Below are positions 37,395-46,842 of a stretch of DNA of 64,000 bases, one piece after another. The DNA is from Pyruvatibacter mobilis (lineage in GTDB: Bacteria; Pseudomonadota; Alphaproteobacteria; CGMCC-115125). The stretch is taken from assembly GCF_012848855.1 (NCBI RefSeq), contig NZ_CP051630.1, positions 2,335,501 through 2,399,500 of the forward strand. Reading direction: 5' to 3'. A model generated the notes under the pieces. That model was not told where the DNA came from. It saw nothing but the letters and a program-made list of their open reading frames with translations, and made no database searches. Positions within the stretch are counted from its first letter, which is position 1; the number at the start of each line of letters is the position of its first letter. Made by a program: the position numbers and the translations under genes.

Positions 37395-37693
37395 CCCTCC
37401 GGTCAAGCCGGAGGGTGAGCGGGGGGATAGGTGGCGGCGACCAAGTCACCTCTCCCCTTGCGGGAGAGGTCGGTGCGTCAGCACCGGGTGAGGGGATGGG
37501 CCGGTCCGCAATCGCGGCATCAGAAGTTCATCACCAAGGCTGCCGCCCCCTCACCCTCCCACGGGCTTGTGCCCGCGGGCCCCTCCCTCTCCCGCATCTT
37601 GTTCGCTTTTCGCGGACAAGCCGCGAAATGGGGGAGAGGGGGAATTGTGGGCATCCCTCCCTACCCCGCTCTCCCTCCGGCTTGACCGGAGGG
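37395..37693. repeat. Composite: hairpin - MITE-like element copy 3 - hairpin
   Basis: A forward hairpin (37395-37415) and a reverse one (37673-37693) enclose copy 3 (37449-37639). The left terminal repeat (37449-37469) equals copy 2. The right one is interrupted after CCTCTCCCGCA by about 34 bases that contain another hairpin, TTTCGCGG-ACAAG-CCGCGAAA (37608-37628). The inner hairpin reads CGGGC...GCCCG where copies 1 and 2 have CGCGC...GCGCG. Confidence 0.9.
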
Positions 37694-37789
37694 TCCATGG
37701 GCGAGGGTGGTTTCCGCGAGCCTCACATGACTGACCCTCCCCCTGATGTCAGGGAGAGGGTCATTGGTCTTGGGGGGATAAGTGCGGCC

Positions 37790-39685
37790 TTACTGGCAGG
37801 CGAGGCACTCGTCGTAATCGTTGGTCTCCGCCGGGTTGATGGCGACCGGGCGGCCGTCGGCGGCGGCAGCGGCGAGCGGCAGGTCGTCGAGCTGGCGCAG
37901 GGGCAGCTTGGCGACGTCCGGTGTTTCGGTCACCGCCGGGGCAGCCTCGTGCTTTTCGGCGCGCTGGATTGACAGGGAGCGGCAGTAATAGAGCGACTTC
38001 ACACCGCGCTTCCAGGCCAGCATGTGGATCTGGTGCAGGTCGCGCTTGTGGACATCTGCCGGCAGGAACACGTTGACCGACTGGGACTGGTCGATGTGCT
38101 CGGACCGATCACCGGCATGCTCCACCACCCAGCGCTGGTCGATCTCGAAGGCGGTCTTGAAGACGTCCTTCTCGTCCTGGGTCAGGAAATCCAGGTGCTG
38201 CACCGAGCCGCCATTGATGGTGATCGACGACCAGGTGTCGGCGTCGTCATGGCCCTTCTCGGCGAGAAGCTGCTTCAGATACTTGTTCCGCACACTGAAG
38301 GAGCCGGACAGGGTCTTGTGGGTGTATGCATTGGCCGCGAACGGCTCGATGCCTGCCGACGTGCCGCCGCAGATGATCGAGATCGAGGCGGTGGGCGCAA
38401 TCGCGGTCTTGTTGGAGAAGCGCTCCATGATGCCGTAATCAGCGGCATCCGGGCACGGCCCGCGCTCTTCGGCCAGCTTGCGTGAAGCGGCAGAGGCGTG
38501 CTCGTCGATATGCTTGAAGATGCGCTTGTTCCAGACCTTGGCCATCACGCTTTCAAACGGGATCATCTTGGACTGGAAATAGGAGTGCAGGCCCATGACG
38601 CCGAGGCCCACGGAGCGCTCGCGCATGGCGGCGTAGCGGGCGCGTGCCATGGCGTCCGGTGCGCGGTCGATGAAGTCCTGCAGCACATTGTCGAGGAACC
38701 GCATGATGTCCTCGATGAACAATTCCTCGTTCACCCATTCGTCGAAGGTCTCGGCATTGACCGAGGACAGGCAGCACACGGCGGTGCGCTCTTCGCCGAG
38801 ATGATCGATGCCGGTGGGCAGGGTGATCTCGGAGCAGAGGTTCGACATCTTCACGTTGAGGCCGGCGAGCTTGTGGTGCTCGGGAATGGCCTTGTTCACG
38901 TGGTCGCCGAACAGCATGTAGGGCTCGCCCGTCTCGATGCGGGCGGTGAGGATGCGGATCCAGAGGTCACGCGCGCCGACGGTGCGCATGACGGTGCCGT
39001 TCTTCGGGCTGACCAGCGCCCATTCTTCGTCGTTCTCGACGGCGCGCATGAAGGCGTCGGAGATGACGATGCCGTGGTGCAGGTTCAGTGCCTTGCGGTT
39101 GGGGTCACCGCCGGTGGGGCGGCGCAGCTCGATGAATTCCTCGATCTCCGGGTGGTTGACGTCGAGATAGACGGCAGCCGAGCCGCGGCGCAGGGAGCCC
39201 TGCGAAATGGCCAGGGTGAGGGAATCCATCACGCGGATGAAGGGAATGATGCCGGAGGTCTTGCCGACGCCGCCGACGGTCTCGCCAATCGAGCGCAGAT
39301 TGCCCCAGTAGGAGCCGATGCCGCCGCCCTTGGCCGCGAGCCACACATTCTCGTTCCACAGGCCGACAATGCCGTCGAGGCTGTCATTGGCTTCGTTGAG
39401 GAAGCAGGAGATGGGCAGGCCGCGCTCGGTGCCGCCATTGGACAGCACGGGCGTTGCGGGCATGAACCACAGATTGGAGATGTAATCGTAGATGCGCTGG
39501 GCGTGGGCGTCGTCGTCGCCGTAATAGGAGGCCACGCGCGCAAACAGATCCTGGAAGCTTTCGCCCGGCATCAGATACCGGTCCACCAGGGTCTCGCGAC
39601 CGAAATCGGTCAGCAGCGCATCGCGGGAGCGATCCACCTCGACCCGGCCGCGCTTTTCGAACTGTACTGCCTGCGTCTGAAACAT
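37790..39685 (-). CDS. nrdA: Ribonucleotide reductase alpha subunit (class Ia)
   Basis: The 631 residues reduce ribonucleotides to deoxyribonucleotides with the NrdB radical. Active-site elements are P-I-S-C-F (first redox Cys), M-S-N-L-C-S-E (Asn, radical Cys, Glu), the second redox Cys in A-V-C-C-L-S-S, radical-transfer Tyr-Tyr in K-S-L-Y-Y-C-R-S, and a C-terminal C-L-A-C-Q pair for thioredoxin. It is shorter than the 761-residue E. coli enzyme and starts straight into the barrel, so the N-terminal ATP-cone is absent, as is known for some alphaproteobacteria. The ATG follows a GGGGGAG region. Confidence 0.97.
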   Translation of the reverse strand: MFQTQAVQFEKRGRVEVDRSRDALLTDFGRETLVDRYLMPGESFQDLFARVASYYGDDDAHAQRIYDYISNLWFMPATPVLSNGGTERGLPISCFLNEANDSLDGIVGLWNENVWLAAKGGGIGSYWGNLRSIGETVGGVGKTSGIIPFIRVMDSLTLAISQGSLRRGSAAVYLDVNHPEIEEFIELRRPTGGDPNRKALNLHHGIVISDAFMRAVENDEEWALVSPKNGTVMRTVGARDLWIRILTARIETGEPYMLFGDHVNKAIPEHHKLAGLNVKMSNLCSEITLPTGIDHLGEERTAVCCLSSVNAETFDEWVNEELFIEDIMRFLDNVLQDFIDRAPDAMARARYAAMRERSVGLGVMGLHSYFQSKMIPFESVMAKVWNKRIFKHIDEHASAASRKLAEERGPCPDAADYGIMERFSNKTAIAPTASISIICGGTSAGIEPFAANAYTHKTLSGSFSVRNKYLKQLLAEKGHDDADTWSSITINGGSVQHLDFLTQDEKDVFKTAFEIDQRWVVEHAGDRSEHIDQSQSVNVFLPADVHKRDLHQIHMLAWKRGVKSLYYCRSLSIQRAEKHEAAPAVTETPDVAKLPLRQLDDLPLAAAAADGRPVAINPAETNDYDECLACQ

Positions 39686-39990
39686 GACTTCTTCTGCTCC
39701 CCCTCGATGGTATCCCAGATATGGGGACGATGCCCCACACTTTCCGGGATCCTCTCCGGCAAATCCCTCTTAACGCCTGGCGCCCGATCCAGCGGGTCCG
39801 GCGACCACGCACACGTGTCCCGTGCCGAGAAAAACACCTCGGAAAACACATCCAACATCAATGAAACGGCCGTTCTGGCCGAACTGACGAGCCCTGAGAG
39901 ACATTCCGACCGAAACCGGCAATTTCCCTCGCGTCCCAGGTCCCCTCCGTTGAACCCTTGCGGATCCAGCGACGCAGCGGCGTCAGTACG

Positions 39991-40418
39991 AGATATAGTA
40001 TCTGCGCCCCTTCGAGGGTCAAGTGATTGTGTCAGTCTGTTAACGAAAAAAGGGCCCGGCGAGGCCATTGACAGACCCGCAAATCAGCGCTCCGCCGCAT
40101 GGTTAACAGGTTTCACGGCGCGATCTTTTTTCCACCGCAGCGCAAAAACGTTAACGCACGCGTGATCTGACCCAAGATATAGGGGCCCGACCACAACATA
40201 TAGGGGGTGTCCCAGTGGTCCATATGCCATTGCTAGCGCCCGCCCTGTCGCAAATCGTTAACAGAGGCGGCCGCAAATCAGGTCCGCACGGCCACTTATC
40301 CACAGACCTTTCCCCATCCGCCGCACCCCCTGCCTGCTGCGCGTTTACGCCGCCGGGAGAATGACGTGGAAGCGCCACCTTTCCGTGCCAAACTGGGCAA
40401 AACCGCCTGCCCGTTAAC
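39991..40418. promoter_or_regulatory. nrdA upstream region: DnaA box, five GTTAAC, NrdR-like sites
   Basis: The 759-base gap between divergent nrdA and pip holds no gene. It contains a perfect DnaA box TTATCCACA (40296-40304), GTTAAC at 40039, 40102, 40150, 40257 and 40413, AGATA-TAG-TATCT (39991-40003), and paired AGATATAGGGG / ACATATAGGGG (40175 and 40197, two helical turns apart). TTAAC is half of a CtrA box, and DnaA activates ribonucleotide reductase genes in E. coli and Caulobacter. This suggests cell-cycle control of nrdA. Confidence 0.55.
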
Positions 40419-40444
40419 GTCTCACCGAAAGACCGAGCCCACCG

Positions 40445-41428
40445 ATGCCGGACACGTCTTCCACAGCCCGCCGCCGGGAAAACTATCCCGAGATCACCCC
40501 CTTCCGGACCGGGCGACTCAAGGTCTCCGACCTGCATGAACTCCACTATGAGGAATGCGGCAATCCGGACGGCAAGCCGGCGCTGGTGCTGCACGGGGGG
40601 CCGGGCGGCGGCACCAACCCGACCATGCGCCGCACCCATGACCCGGACCATTACCGCATCATCCTGTTCGACCAGCGCGGCTGCGGGCGGTCCACGCCCT
40701 ATGCGGAGCTGCATGAGAATACCACCTGGGACCTGGTGGCGGATATCGAGCGCCTGCGGGAGCATCTGGGCATCGACAAATGGCAGGTGACCGGCGGGTC
40801 CTGGGGCTCGGCGCTGGCGCTGGCCTATGCGGAAACCCATCCAGGGCGCGTCACTGAAATGGTGCTGCGCGGCATCTTCACGCTCAGGAAGTGCGAGCTG
40901 GACTGGTTTTATGGCGGCGAGATCGGCGTCAACGGCACGGGCGCGCTGTTTCCGGAAGCGTTCGAGAAATATGTAGCGCCGATTCCGCCGGCGGAGCGGG
41001 GCGACATGATTGCGGCCTATTACGCGCGGCTGACCAGCGATGACCGGGCCGTGCGCATGGAAGCGGCCCGCGCCTGGAGCACCTGGGAAGGATCGACCCT
41101 GTCCCTGCTGCCGGACCCGGACCGGGAGGCCCGTTTCGGCTCGGACGACTTCGCGGAGGCTTTCGCCCGCATCGAATGCCACTATTTCATCAATAAGGGC
41201 TTTTTCGAACGCGACGACCAACTGATCGCCGACGCGCACAAGCTCAAGGGCATTCCCTGCGTGCTCGTGCAGGGCCGTTACGACGTGGTAACGCCGATGA
41301 TGACAGCATGGGCGCTGAAACAGGCCTGGCCGGAAGCCGAGCTGCGCATCGTGCCCGATGCGGGGCACACGGCGACGGAGCCGGGCATCGTGCATGAATT
41401 CGTGACGGCGACGGACAGGTTCAGATGA
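40445..41428 (+). CDS. pip: Proline iminopeptidase
   Basis: The 327 residues match the alpha/beta-hydrolase prolyl aminopeptidase, which removes N-terminal proline. The oxyanion motif is L-H-G-G-P-G-G-G near residue 50, F-D-Q-R-G-C-G-R-S is the family signature, the nucleophile is in G-G-S-W-G-S-A-L, and Asp and His are in V-Q-G-R-Y-D-V-V and D-A-G-H. The stop overlaps the sppA start (ATGA), so the two are translated together. Confidence 0.95.
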   Translation: MPDTSSTARRRENYPEITPFRTGRLKVSDLHELHYEECGNPDGKPALVLHGGPGGGTNPTMRRTHDPDHYRIILFDQRGCGRSTPYAELHENTTWDLVADIERLREHLGIDKWQVTGGSWGSALALAYAETHPGRVTEMVLRGIFTLRKCELDWFYGGEIGVNGTGALFPEAFEKYVAPIPPAERGDMIAAYYARLTSDDRAVRMEAARAWSTWEGSTLSLLPDPDREARFGSDDFAEAFARIECHYFINKGFFERDDQLIADAHKLKGIPCVLVQGRYDVVTPMMTAWALKQAWPEAELRIVPDAGHTATEPGIVHEFVTATDRFR

Positions 41429-43389
41429 GCCCGATACAGGACAGGCCCCCAAATAGTGGCGGGGGCACCGGCGGCGGGGCCAATGGTGGTGACAGCGCCA
41501 CGGGCTGGTCCAACCCGTTCGCCAATCCGCGCATCCCGCGCGAAACAACTTCCCTGCAGGGAGGCCCGGCCTCCGACGGCAGACAATCGAAAGGCAGGCA
41601 GAGCGCCATGCGTCAGTTCTTCATCACCGTGGCAGCCGTCCTGACGGCGTTGCTGCTGGCCATCTTCATCGTGCCCTTCGTGCTCATCGGCATTTTCGCG
41701 TCTTCGGTGACACCGGATGTGGAGCCGCTGCCCGAACGCAAGGTGCTGATGCTTGATCTGCGCGAGCCCATCTTCCAGCAGCCCGCACCGGCCTTCTTCG
41801 CGTTTGCCGGCGAGGCGGCGCCGCTCAACCTCAAGGGCCTGCATGAAAGCCTGCTTGCGGCCGCCGACGACAAGAGCGTGGCGGGTCTTTACATCCGCGG
41901 CGGCGACGGGCTGGTGTCGGCCACCATGGCGGGCGAGATCATCGAGGCGCTGGCGCCGTTCAAGGCCGCGGGCAAACCTGTCTATGGCTTTGCGCAGGAC
42001 ATCGTTCCGCAGGCGCTGGGCGACTACCAGGTGCTGGCGCAGGCGGACACGATCACCATGCAGCCGACCGGCAGCTTCATGCCGGCGGGCCTCACCGCGC
42101 GCTTTGCCTATGCGCGCGAGGCGCTGGACGAGATCGGCGTGACGCCGGAGAAGGTTGCCTATCGCGAATATAAAGGCGCGTTCGACACCTTCACCGAAAC
42201 CAAAATGTCGCCGCCCCAGCGCGAGGCGAACCAGCGGCTGGTGGATGTGCTGTACGATGCCATGGCGCAATCCATCGCCGAGGCCCGTGACTTCGCCCCC
42301 GCCGACCTTGATGCCGCCCTGGAGCGCGCGCCCTTCGGGGCACCGGAAGCCGTGAAGGCGGGGCTGGCGGACCGGCTGGCCTATGAGCGCGAGCTTGAAA
42401 TCCAGATGCTGGACGAGGCAGGCAGCGATTCAGATCTCGTGCGCCTGGGGGCCTATGCCCATTCCCTCACCGACGGCCCGCTGTCCGACGAGGGACCGGT
42501 CATCGCCGTCGTCTATGGCGAGGGGCCGATCATGCCGGGCGAGAGCCAGCCCCTGAACCCCTTCGGCGGTGAGCCCGTCATCGGCTCGGACACCATGGCG
42601 GCAGCCATTCTGGAAGCGTCGGAGGATGTGAACGTCAAGGCGATCCTGGTGCGGATCAATTCGCCGGGCGGTTCGGCATCGGCCTCCGACCAGGTATGGG
42701 ACGCGATCCGCGCGGCCCAGGCTAACGGCACGCCGGTGATCGCGTCCATGGGCGAGGTCGCAGCGTCCGGCGGCTACTACATCCCGGCCGGGGCGGACAT
42801 GATCATCGCCCACCCGACCACGGTCACCGGGTCGATCGGCGTCATCGGCGGCAAGTTCTCCATCGGCGGGCTGCTGGACAAGGTGGGCGTCAATATCGAC
42901 GCGGTCTCCACCACACAGAATGCCGATATCTGGGCCAACGACACCCGTTTCACCGAGGCACAGCGGGCCCGCTTCGCTGCCTGGCTGGGGGGTGCCTATG
43001 AGGACTTCAAGGACCGGGTGGCGACCGGCCGCGACCTGACGGCGGAGCAGACCGAGGCGCTGGCCAAGGGCCGCATCTGGGCCGGGCTCGATGCCAGGGA
43101 CAAGGGCCTCGTTGACCGGCTGGGCGGGCTTGGCACCGCCGTGGCCGCAGCGCGCGAGCTGGCGGAGCTTGAGGCGGATGCCAGCGTGCAGCTGCGCACT
43201 TTCCCGCGGCCGCGCACCCTGCAGGAGGAGATCTTCGGCATTGCGCTCAATGCTGACAGCGCCGCCCGCGCCCTCACCCTGCTCTCCGCCCTTGCCGAGC
43301 ACCCGGACATCGCCGCCGTGCTGGGCGAGATGGCGGCCAGCAGCGCGGACGGTGCCCAGGCACGGGCGCGGGTGCCGCAGCTGCAATAG
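41425..43389 (+). CDS. sppA: Signal peptide peptidase SppA, long form
   Basis: The 654 residues have a Gly/Pro-rich cytoplasmic N-terminus (about 60 aa), a membrane anchor (F-F-I-T-V-A-A-V-L-T-A-L-L-L-A-I-F-I, 65-90) and two peptidase S49 domains. The catalytic Lys is in Y-R-E-Y-K-G-A-F-D-T-F in the first half and the Ser in E-V-A-A-S-G-G-Y-Y in the second, as in the 67K SppA that degrades cleaved signal peptides at the inner membrane. The ATG start overlaps pip; a later ATG at 41608 would remove the disordered N-terminus. Confidence 0.93.
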   Translation: MSPIQDRPPNSGGGTGGGANGGDSATGWSNPFANPRIPRETTSLQGGPASDGRQSKGRQSAMRQFFITVAAVLTALLLAIFIVPFVLIGIFASSVTPDVEPLPERKVLMLDLREPIFQQPAPAFFAFAGEAAPLNLKGLHESLLAAADDKSVAGLYIRGGDGLVSATMAGEIIEALAPFKAAGKPVYGFAQDIVPQALGDYQVLAQADTITMQPTGSFMPAGLTARFAYAREALDEIGVTPEKVAYREYKGAFDTFTETKMSPPQREANQRLVDVLYDAMAQSIAEARDFAPADLDAALERAPFGAPEAVKAGLADRLAYERELEIQMLDEAGSDSDLVRLGAYAHSLTDGPLSDEGPVIAVVYGEGPIMPGESQPLNPFGGEPVIGSDTMAAAILEASEDVNVKAILVRINSPGGSASASDQVWDAIRAAQANGTPVIASMGEVAASGGYYIPAGADMIIAHPTTVTGSIGVIGGKFSIGGLLDKVGVNIDAVSTTQNADIWANDTRFTEAQRARFAAWLGGAYEDFKDRVATGRDLTAEQTEALAKGRIWAGLDARDKGLVDRLGGLGTAVAAARELAELEADASVQLRTFPRPRTLQEEIFGIALNADSAARALTLLSALAEHPDIAAVLGEMAASSADGAQARARVPQLQ

Positions 43390-43431
43390 CCACGTGCAAA
43401 TCGCTCGCATCACGTGCGGTTTGAGGGTGAA

Positions 43432-43447
43432 TTAACCGCAGCTTTAC
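43432..43447. promoter_or_regulatory. CtrA-like site before the DUF2336 gene
   Basis: TTAA, seven bases, then TTTAC resembles the CtrA box TTAA-N7-TTAAC with one change. It lies 84 bases before the DUF2336 start. Confidence 0.4.
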
Positions 43448-43530
43448 ACGCCATGGCGCAGAGTGGAGGTGGTGTTTAATCCTCCTCCCTTTCGCTTTCC
43501 CCGCAGATTCCGGGGCCAGATGGTGGCGTG

Positions 43531-44715
43531 ATGACTGACGGGCTGAGTGTCGAAGACGTGAAGCGGCTGGCGCGGGACAATTCCGCCCATAACCGTGAAT
43601 CCGCGCTAACCAAGATCGGCCAGCTGGTGGCGGAAGGCCGCCTGAGCCAAGCCGAAGCCCGGATCGCCGAAGACGTCGTCACCCGCATGGCCGATGACGC
43701 GGAAGTGCTGGTGCGCCGGGCCCTGGCGCGGCAACTGGCGCTCTATCCGCTGCTGCCCACCGAGATGGCCGAGAAGCTGGCCCGCGACGTGGACGAGGTG
43801 AGTGTGCCGGTGCTGCAGCACTGGCCGCACCTGTCTGATGATCTGCTGGTATCCGTCATCGAGGAACAGGTGGAATCCAAGCAGGTCGCCATCGCCCAGC
43901 GCGAGGAGGTGTCCGAGCGCGTGTCCGGCGCGCTGATCGACACTGGTAACTCCACCGTGGTCGGCGTGCTTCTGGAAAATGAAGGCGCGCGCATTTCAGC
44001 CGATGCCCTGCACAAGGCGCTGGCTGACCACCAGGACCATGACCGCATTCCCGTCCTTGTTGCCAAGCGGCCCAACCTCGAGCCTGAGACCTGCCTGCGC
44101 TGCGTCTCGCTGATGGTGGCCGACCAGCTTGAGACGGATGTCGCCAACGAGATGCGCCGCTATCTGGTGCATCAGCAGCACCTGCCTGACGAGATGGCGT
44201 CCGAGATCGTCGCCCATGCACGTGAGCAGGCCGTGGCCGAGATGACCTCCGCTGAGGTCGATGACAGCAAGGTCGAGGATTTTGTCGGGGTGCTGATGAA
44301 GGCCGGGCGGCTGACGCCCACCATGCTCATCCGCTCCCTGTGCTCGGGCGACCTGCGCTTTGTCGAGATGGCTTTCGCGCGGCTGGCCAAGACCACGCGC
44401 TCGCATGTGGCCGCGGCGATGAAGCCGGGCAATGGCGAGGTCTTCAAGACCATCTATGATGATACGCGCCTGCCGCGCAATCTGCGTCCGGCCTTTGCGG
44501 CTGCCATGGCCGCCGCCCATGAGGAGCGCGACCGGGTGGGGGCCGACGGGCGCATGGACCCGGACCATTACGTGCCCACCGTGGTGGCGGGCATTGTCTC
44601 CGCCTATGGCACGGTGGCCCCGGCGGAGCTCGACCATGTGCTGGCCGAGCTTGGCCGTGAGCTGAAGCGCGAGAAGGAAGCAGCCTTCGATTCCCGCGCC
44701 AAGCTGCGCATCTGA
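43531..44715 (+). CDS. DUF2336 domain-containing protein
   Basis: The 394 residues are almost all helical and acidic, matching DUF2336, a family found mainly in alphaproteobacteria. The N-terminal half has HEAT-like helix pairs (D-V-V-T-R-M-A-D-D-A-E-V-L-V-R-R-A-L-A and the R-I-P-V-L-V-A-K-R-P segment). No catalytic motif or membrane helix is visible. Function is unknown; it may bind a partner protein. The ATG at 43531 directly follows an in-frame GTG, which could be the true start. Confidence 0.88.
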   Translation: MTDGLSVEDVKRLARDNSAHNRESALTKIGQLVAEGRLSQAEARIAEDVVTRMADDAEVLVRRALARQLALYPLLPTEMAEKLARDVDEVSVPVLQHWPHLSDDLLVSVIEEQVESKQVAIAQREEVSERVSGALIDTGNSTVVGVLLENEGARISADALHKALADHQDHDRIPVLVAKRPNLEPETCLRCVSLMVADQLETDVANEMRRYLVHQQHLPDEMASEIVAHAREQAVAEMTSAEVDDSKVEDFVGVLMKAGRLTPTMLIRSLCSGDLRFVEMAFARLAKTTRSHVAAAMKPGNGEVFKTIYDDTRLPRNLRPAFAAAMAAAHEERDRVGADGRMDPDHYVPTVVAGIVSAYGTVAPAELDHVLAELGRELKREKEAAFDSRAKLRI

Positions 44716-44747
44716 GCGCCCGCCTTTCCCGCCGGTTCAGTCCCGCC

Positions 44748-45521
44748 TCAGTAATTCACCCGGTCGGTGATCGCACCGTCCACCAGCATGTTGATGCCGG
44801 TTGTGAAGCATGAGCGCGGGCTTGCGAGGAACACCGTCGCATTGGCGATGTCTTCCGGCGTCGCCATGCGGCCCATGGGGTTGCGGCCGAGATTTTCCTT
44901 GAAGATCTCCGGCATGTTTTCTTCCACCATGTGCCAGACGCCGCCCTTGAAATAGACCGTGCCCGGAGACACCACATTGGCGCGCACATGCTCGGGCGCC
45001 AGCTTCTTCGCCAGCCCCTTCACGTAATGCACCATGGCGCCCTTCACGGCTCCGTAGGCGGACGGTTCGGTTGCCGACACCGATGACACCGAGCCGATGC
45101 GGATGATTGCGGCGTCGCCTGTCTTCTCAGCGGAGGCCTTGAGCTGCGGCAGGGCGGCGTCCACAGAGCGGACGGCGCCGAGAATGTCGATCGACAGGCC
45201 GTTCTGCCAGGCGTCTTCCGCATTGCCGATCGCAAGGGCGGAGGCGTTGGATACCAGCACATCAATGCCGCCCAGCTCCTCGCCCGCCCGCGTGATGAAA
45301 CCCTTGAGGCTGTCCGCGTCGGCGATGTCGGCCACCTCACCCCAGATTTTCGTGCCGTGCCTGTCCGCCATTTCCTTTACGGCGTCGGCGATCTGATCGG
45401 CGTTGCGGGCGCAGATCGCCACGTCGCAGCCTTCTTCCGCCAGCAATTCGGCGATGGCGCGGCCGATGCCGCGGGTGCCGCCGGTGACGATGGCCTTCTT
45501 GCCCTTCAGTCCGAGATCCAT
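44748..45521 (-). CDS. SDR-family oxidoreductase
   Basis: The 257 residues form a classical SDR: V-T-G-G-T-R-G-I-G near residue 13, S-N-A-S-A-L-A, catalytic Ser in I-G-S-V-S-S-V-S and Tyr-Lys in S-A-Y-G-A-V-K (Y-x-x-x-K). It most resembles acyl-CoA/ketone SDRs of lipid degradation clusters. GGAG precedes the ATG at 45521. It diverges from the acyl-CoA dehydrogenase gene, so both may act on the same acyl-CoA route. Confidence 0.9.
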   Translation of the reverse strand: MDLGLKGKKAIVTGGTRGIGRAIAELLAEEGCDVAICARNADQIADAVKEMADRHGTKIWGEVADIADADSLKGFITRAGEELGGIDVLVSNASALAIGNAEDAWQNGLSIDILGAVRSVDAALPQLKASAEKTGDAAIIRIGSVSSVSATEPSAYGAVKGAMVHYVKGLAKKLAPEHVRANVVSPGTVYFKGGVWHMVEENMPEIFKENLGRNPMGRMATPEDIANATVFLASPRSCFTTGINMLVDGAITDRVNY

Positions 45522-45639
45522 GGATGTGCTCCTGCCCTGATGTGATGCGGTTTTGTTTGCTGTTGGCGGCATCCTAGAATGACGCCTGAAAACAACAACC
45601 ATTGACATGGCTGCCAAACAGACAGGGAGACCCTACGGC

Positions 45640-46842
45640 ATGGAGCTTTCTCTTTCCGCCGCGGACGAATCATTCCGCCAGGAGGTCCGCGCCTTTCTCG
45701 ATGCGGAGCTGACCGACGAGCTGCGCGAGGCCGGCAACAAGGATACCTCTGTCTTCACCGACAAGGAGTGGAACCTCGCCTGGCACAGGATCCTCTATGC
45801 CAAGGGCTGGGTCGCGCCGGGATGGCCGAAGGAATATGGCGGCACCGGCTGGACGGAGATGCAGCGCTACATCTTCGCCGCTGAGTGCGCCCGCGCCGGC
45901 ACGCCCAATCTGTCGCCGATGGGCCTGCGCATGTGCGGGCCGATGCTGATGGGCTTCGGCACGCAGGCGCAGAAGGATTTCTACCTGCCGCGCATCCTGT
46001 CGGGCGAGGACTACTGGTGCCAGGGATATTCCGAACCCGGATCAGGCTCCGACCTCGCCTCGCTCCAGTGCAAGGCGGTGAGCGACGGCGATGACTATGT
46101 CATCAACGGCACCAAGATCTGGACGACGCACGCGCATTTCGCCAACCGCATGTTCTGCCTGGTGCGCACGGACAGTTCCGGCAAGCCGCAGACGGGCATC
46201 ACCTTCGTGCTGATCGACATGGAAACGCCGGGCATCAGCGTCGAGCCGATCATCACGCTGGCGGGCGAGCACGAGGTGAACCAGGTCTTCTTCGACAATG
46301 TGCGCGTGCCAAAGACAAACCGCGTCGGCGAGGAAAATGACGGCTGGACGGTCGCCAAATATCTGCTCGAATTCGAGCGCGGCGGCGCCTATGCGGCGGG
46401 CCTGCGCGTCGGTGTCGAGAAGCTCAAATCGCTGATGGCGTCCGAAGCGTCCGGCGACGGGCAGATGCTGTCAGACGATCAGGCCTTCAGGGCCAAGGTG
46501 GCGGATTTCGAAGTGGCGCTGGACGCCCAGGAGATCACCGAGCACCGGGTCATGTCGGCGCTCTCCAACGGCCAGAATCCCGGGCCCGCCTCGTCCATGC
46601 TGAAGGTCACCGGCACGGAGATGAAACAGCGGCTGGACATGCTGGCGGTGGAAGCGATCGGCACCTATGCGATGCCGCTTCAGCCTGATGCCCGCAAACC
46701 CGGCAGCAATGTCGCGCCCGTGGGCCCGGCAGAGGCCATGGTGGTGGTGCCCAGCATGCTCAACAACCGGGCGGCGTCGATCTATGGCGGCTCCAACGAA
46801 ATCCAGCGCGGCATCATGGCCAAGCTGGTGCTGGGGCTCTAG
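45640..46842 (+). CDS. Acyl-CoA dehydrogenase
   Basis: The 400 residues match FAD-linked acyl-CoA dehydrogenases: W-P-K-E-Y-G-G-T-G-W, C-Q-G-Y-S-E-P-G-S-G-S-D-L-A (flavin site), G-T-K-I-W-T-T-H, and I-Y-G-G-S-N-E-I-Q-R at the C-terminus. It introduces the alpha-beta double bond in an acyl-CoA. The shape (W-T-T-H, long middle) is that of steroid or branched acid members rather than short straight-chain ones. The stop shares a CTAG with the convergent membrane-protein gene. Confidence 0.92.
   Translation: MELSLSAADESFRQEVRAFLDAELTDELREAGNKDTSVFTDKEWNLAWHRILYAKGWVAPGWPKEYGGTGWTEMQRYIFAAECARAGTPNLSPMGLRMCGPMLMGFGTQAQKDFYLPRILSGEDYWCQGYSEPGSGSDLASLQCKAVSDGDDYVINGTKIWTTHAHFANRMFCLVRTDSSGKPQTGITFVLIDMETPGISVEPIITLAGEHEVNQVFFDNVRVPKTNRVGEENDGWTVAKYLLEFERGGAYAAGLRVGVEKLKSLMASEASGDGQMLSDDQAFRAKVADFEVALDAQEITEHRVMSALSNGQNPGPASSMLKVTGTEMKQRLDMLAVEAIGTYAMPLQPDARKPGSNVAPVGPAEAMVVVPSMLNNRAASIYGGSNEIQRGIMAKLVLGL

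Noticed and set aside
38498-40165. Open frame of 555 codons antisense to nrdA
   Set aside because: Same artefact of GC-rich coding DNA; nrdA on the other strand is unambiguous.
39991-40418. Chromosomal replication origin
   Set aside because: Only one DnaA box, no AT-rich unwinding tract and no typical origin neighbours; control of nrdA explains the sites better.
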